5,030 nt of DNA from Elusimicrobiota bacterium (GTDB lineage Bacteria > Elusimicrobiota > Elusimicrobia > 2-02-FULL-39-32): contig JAHFCA010000117.1 of NCBI GenBank assembly GCA_023249715.1, positions 1 through 5,030 of the forward strand, written 5' to 3'. Under the pieces are notes generated by a model. The model made no database searches and was not told the DNA's origin. It saw only the letters and a list, made by a program, of their open reading frames with translations. Position 1 is the stretch's first letter, and each line of letters starts with the position of its first letter. Shown here piece after piece: positions 4,816 through 5,030 of this stretch. A program made the translations under genes and the position numbers.

Positions 4816-5030
4816 AAGAGACCCTCTTAATTATTGACGACGAAGAAGCGCTTTTAGAAAACTGCGTGCGTATTTTGGAACACGCGGGGTTTAAATGCGT
4901 TTCTACTTCCGACCCTTTGGCCGCCCTGGAACTGTTTCAGGAAAAGAAGCCCGATCTTATTTTAACGGACTTGAAAATGGCTGCGAAGGATGGTCTGGAA
5001 ATTTTAAGAGAGGTTCGCGCCGTGGATTCC
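4812..5030 (+). CDS. response regulator receiver domain, probably an NtrC-type activator (3' end outside window)
   Basis: The 73 visible residues are the first part of a receiver domain: acidic pair D9-D10 after LLII, phospho-acceptor D53 in LILTDLKM, then KDGLEILREVR. The usual Pro after LKM (LKMPGMDG) is Ala here (LKMAAKDG). The conserved Thr/Ser, Lys and all output domains lie beyond the window. The start codon overlaps the kinase stop as ATGA (4812-4815), so the regulator is coupled to, and almost surely the partner of, that kinase. The LTDLKM...DGLEILREVR wording and the sigma-54-like gene two positions upstream suggest an AAA+ sigma-54 activator, but this is inference since neither the AAA+ nor the DNA-binding domain is visible. 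Confidence 0.93.
   Translation, partial: MKETLLIIDDEEALLENCVRILEHAGFKCVSTSDPLAALELFQEKKPDLILTDLKMAAKDGLEILREVRAVDS

Noticed and set aside
1..5030. CRISPR arrays, tRNA/rRNA genes, insertion sequences or attachment sites
   Set aside because: No spaced direct repeats, RNA gene motifs, transposase motifs or terminal repeats seen on either strand.

Overview
The window is 5 kb of a Gram-negative-type bacterial chromosome with moderate GC. It is densely packed, and two gene groups point away from each other across about 110 bp near 2367-2476. The lineage cannot be named from these bases. A cbb3 oxidase, a lipoprotein with an Asp after its lipobox Cys and a sigma-54 style regulator suggest a diderm that respires at low oxygen.

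Minus-strand group (1-2366): it is read leftwards as a monoheme cytochrome c lipoprotein, then ccoN (catalytic subunit of a cbb3-type heme-copper oxidase), then ccoO (membrane-anchored monoheme cytochrome c). ccoO is cut by the left edge. The ccoN stop overlaps the ccoO start as ATGA. Later genes such as ccoQ or ccoP, if present, lie outside the window.

Plus-strand group (2477-5030): first comes a small TusA-fold protein whose catalytic Cys is replaced by Ser. After 91 bp follows a compact, strongly diverged sigma-54 (RpoN) homologue of 360 residues. A membrane histidine kinase overlaps it by 11 nt, and a response regulator overlaps the kinase by ATGA and is cut by the right edge. The last three genes look like one translationally coupled regulatory operon.

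The most interesting region is the divergent spacer. By eye, the pattern TGG-N8-TTGC (the core of -24/-12 sigma-54 promoters) occurs once on each strand of the whole window. Both copies lie in this spacer and face outward towards the cytochrome/ccoNO group and the TusA-like gene. Each predicted transcription start falls within about 5 nt of an in-frame ATG. A GCGGCAA/TTGCCGC inverted repeat overlaps one of them. My working model, an inference, is a self-contained module: kinase, response regulator and a variant sigma-54 that drive a cbb3 oxidase and a TusA-like accessory gene from back-to-back -24/-12 promoters.
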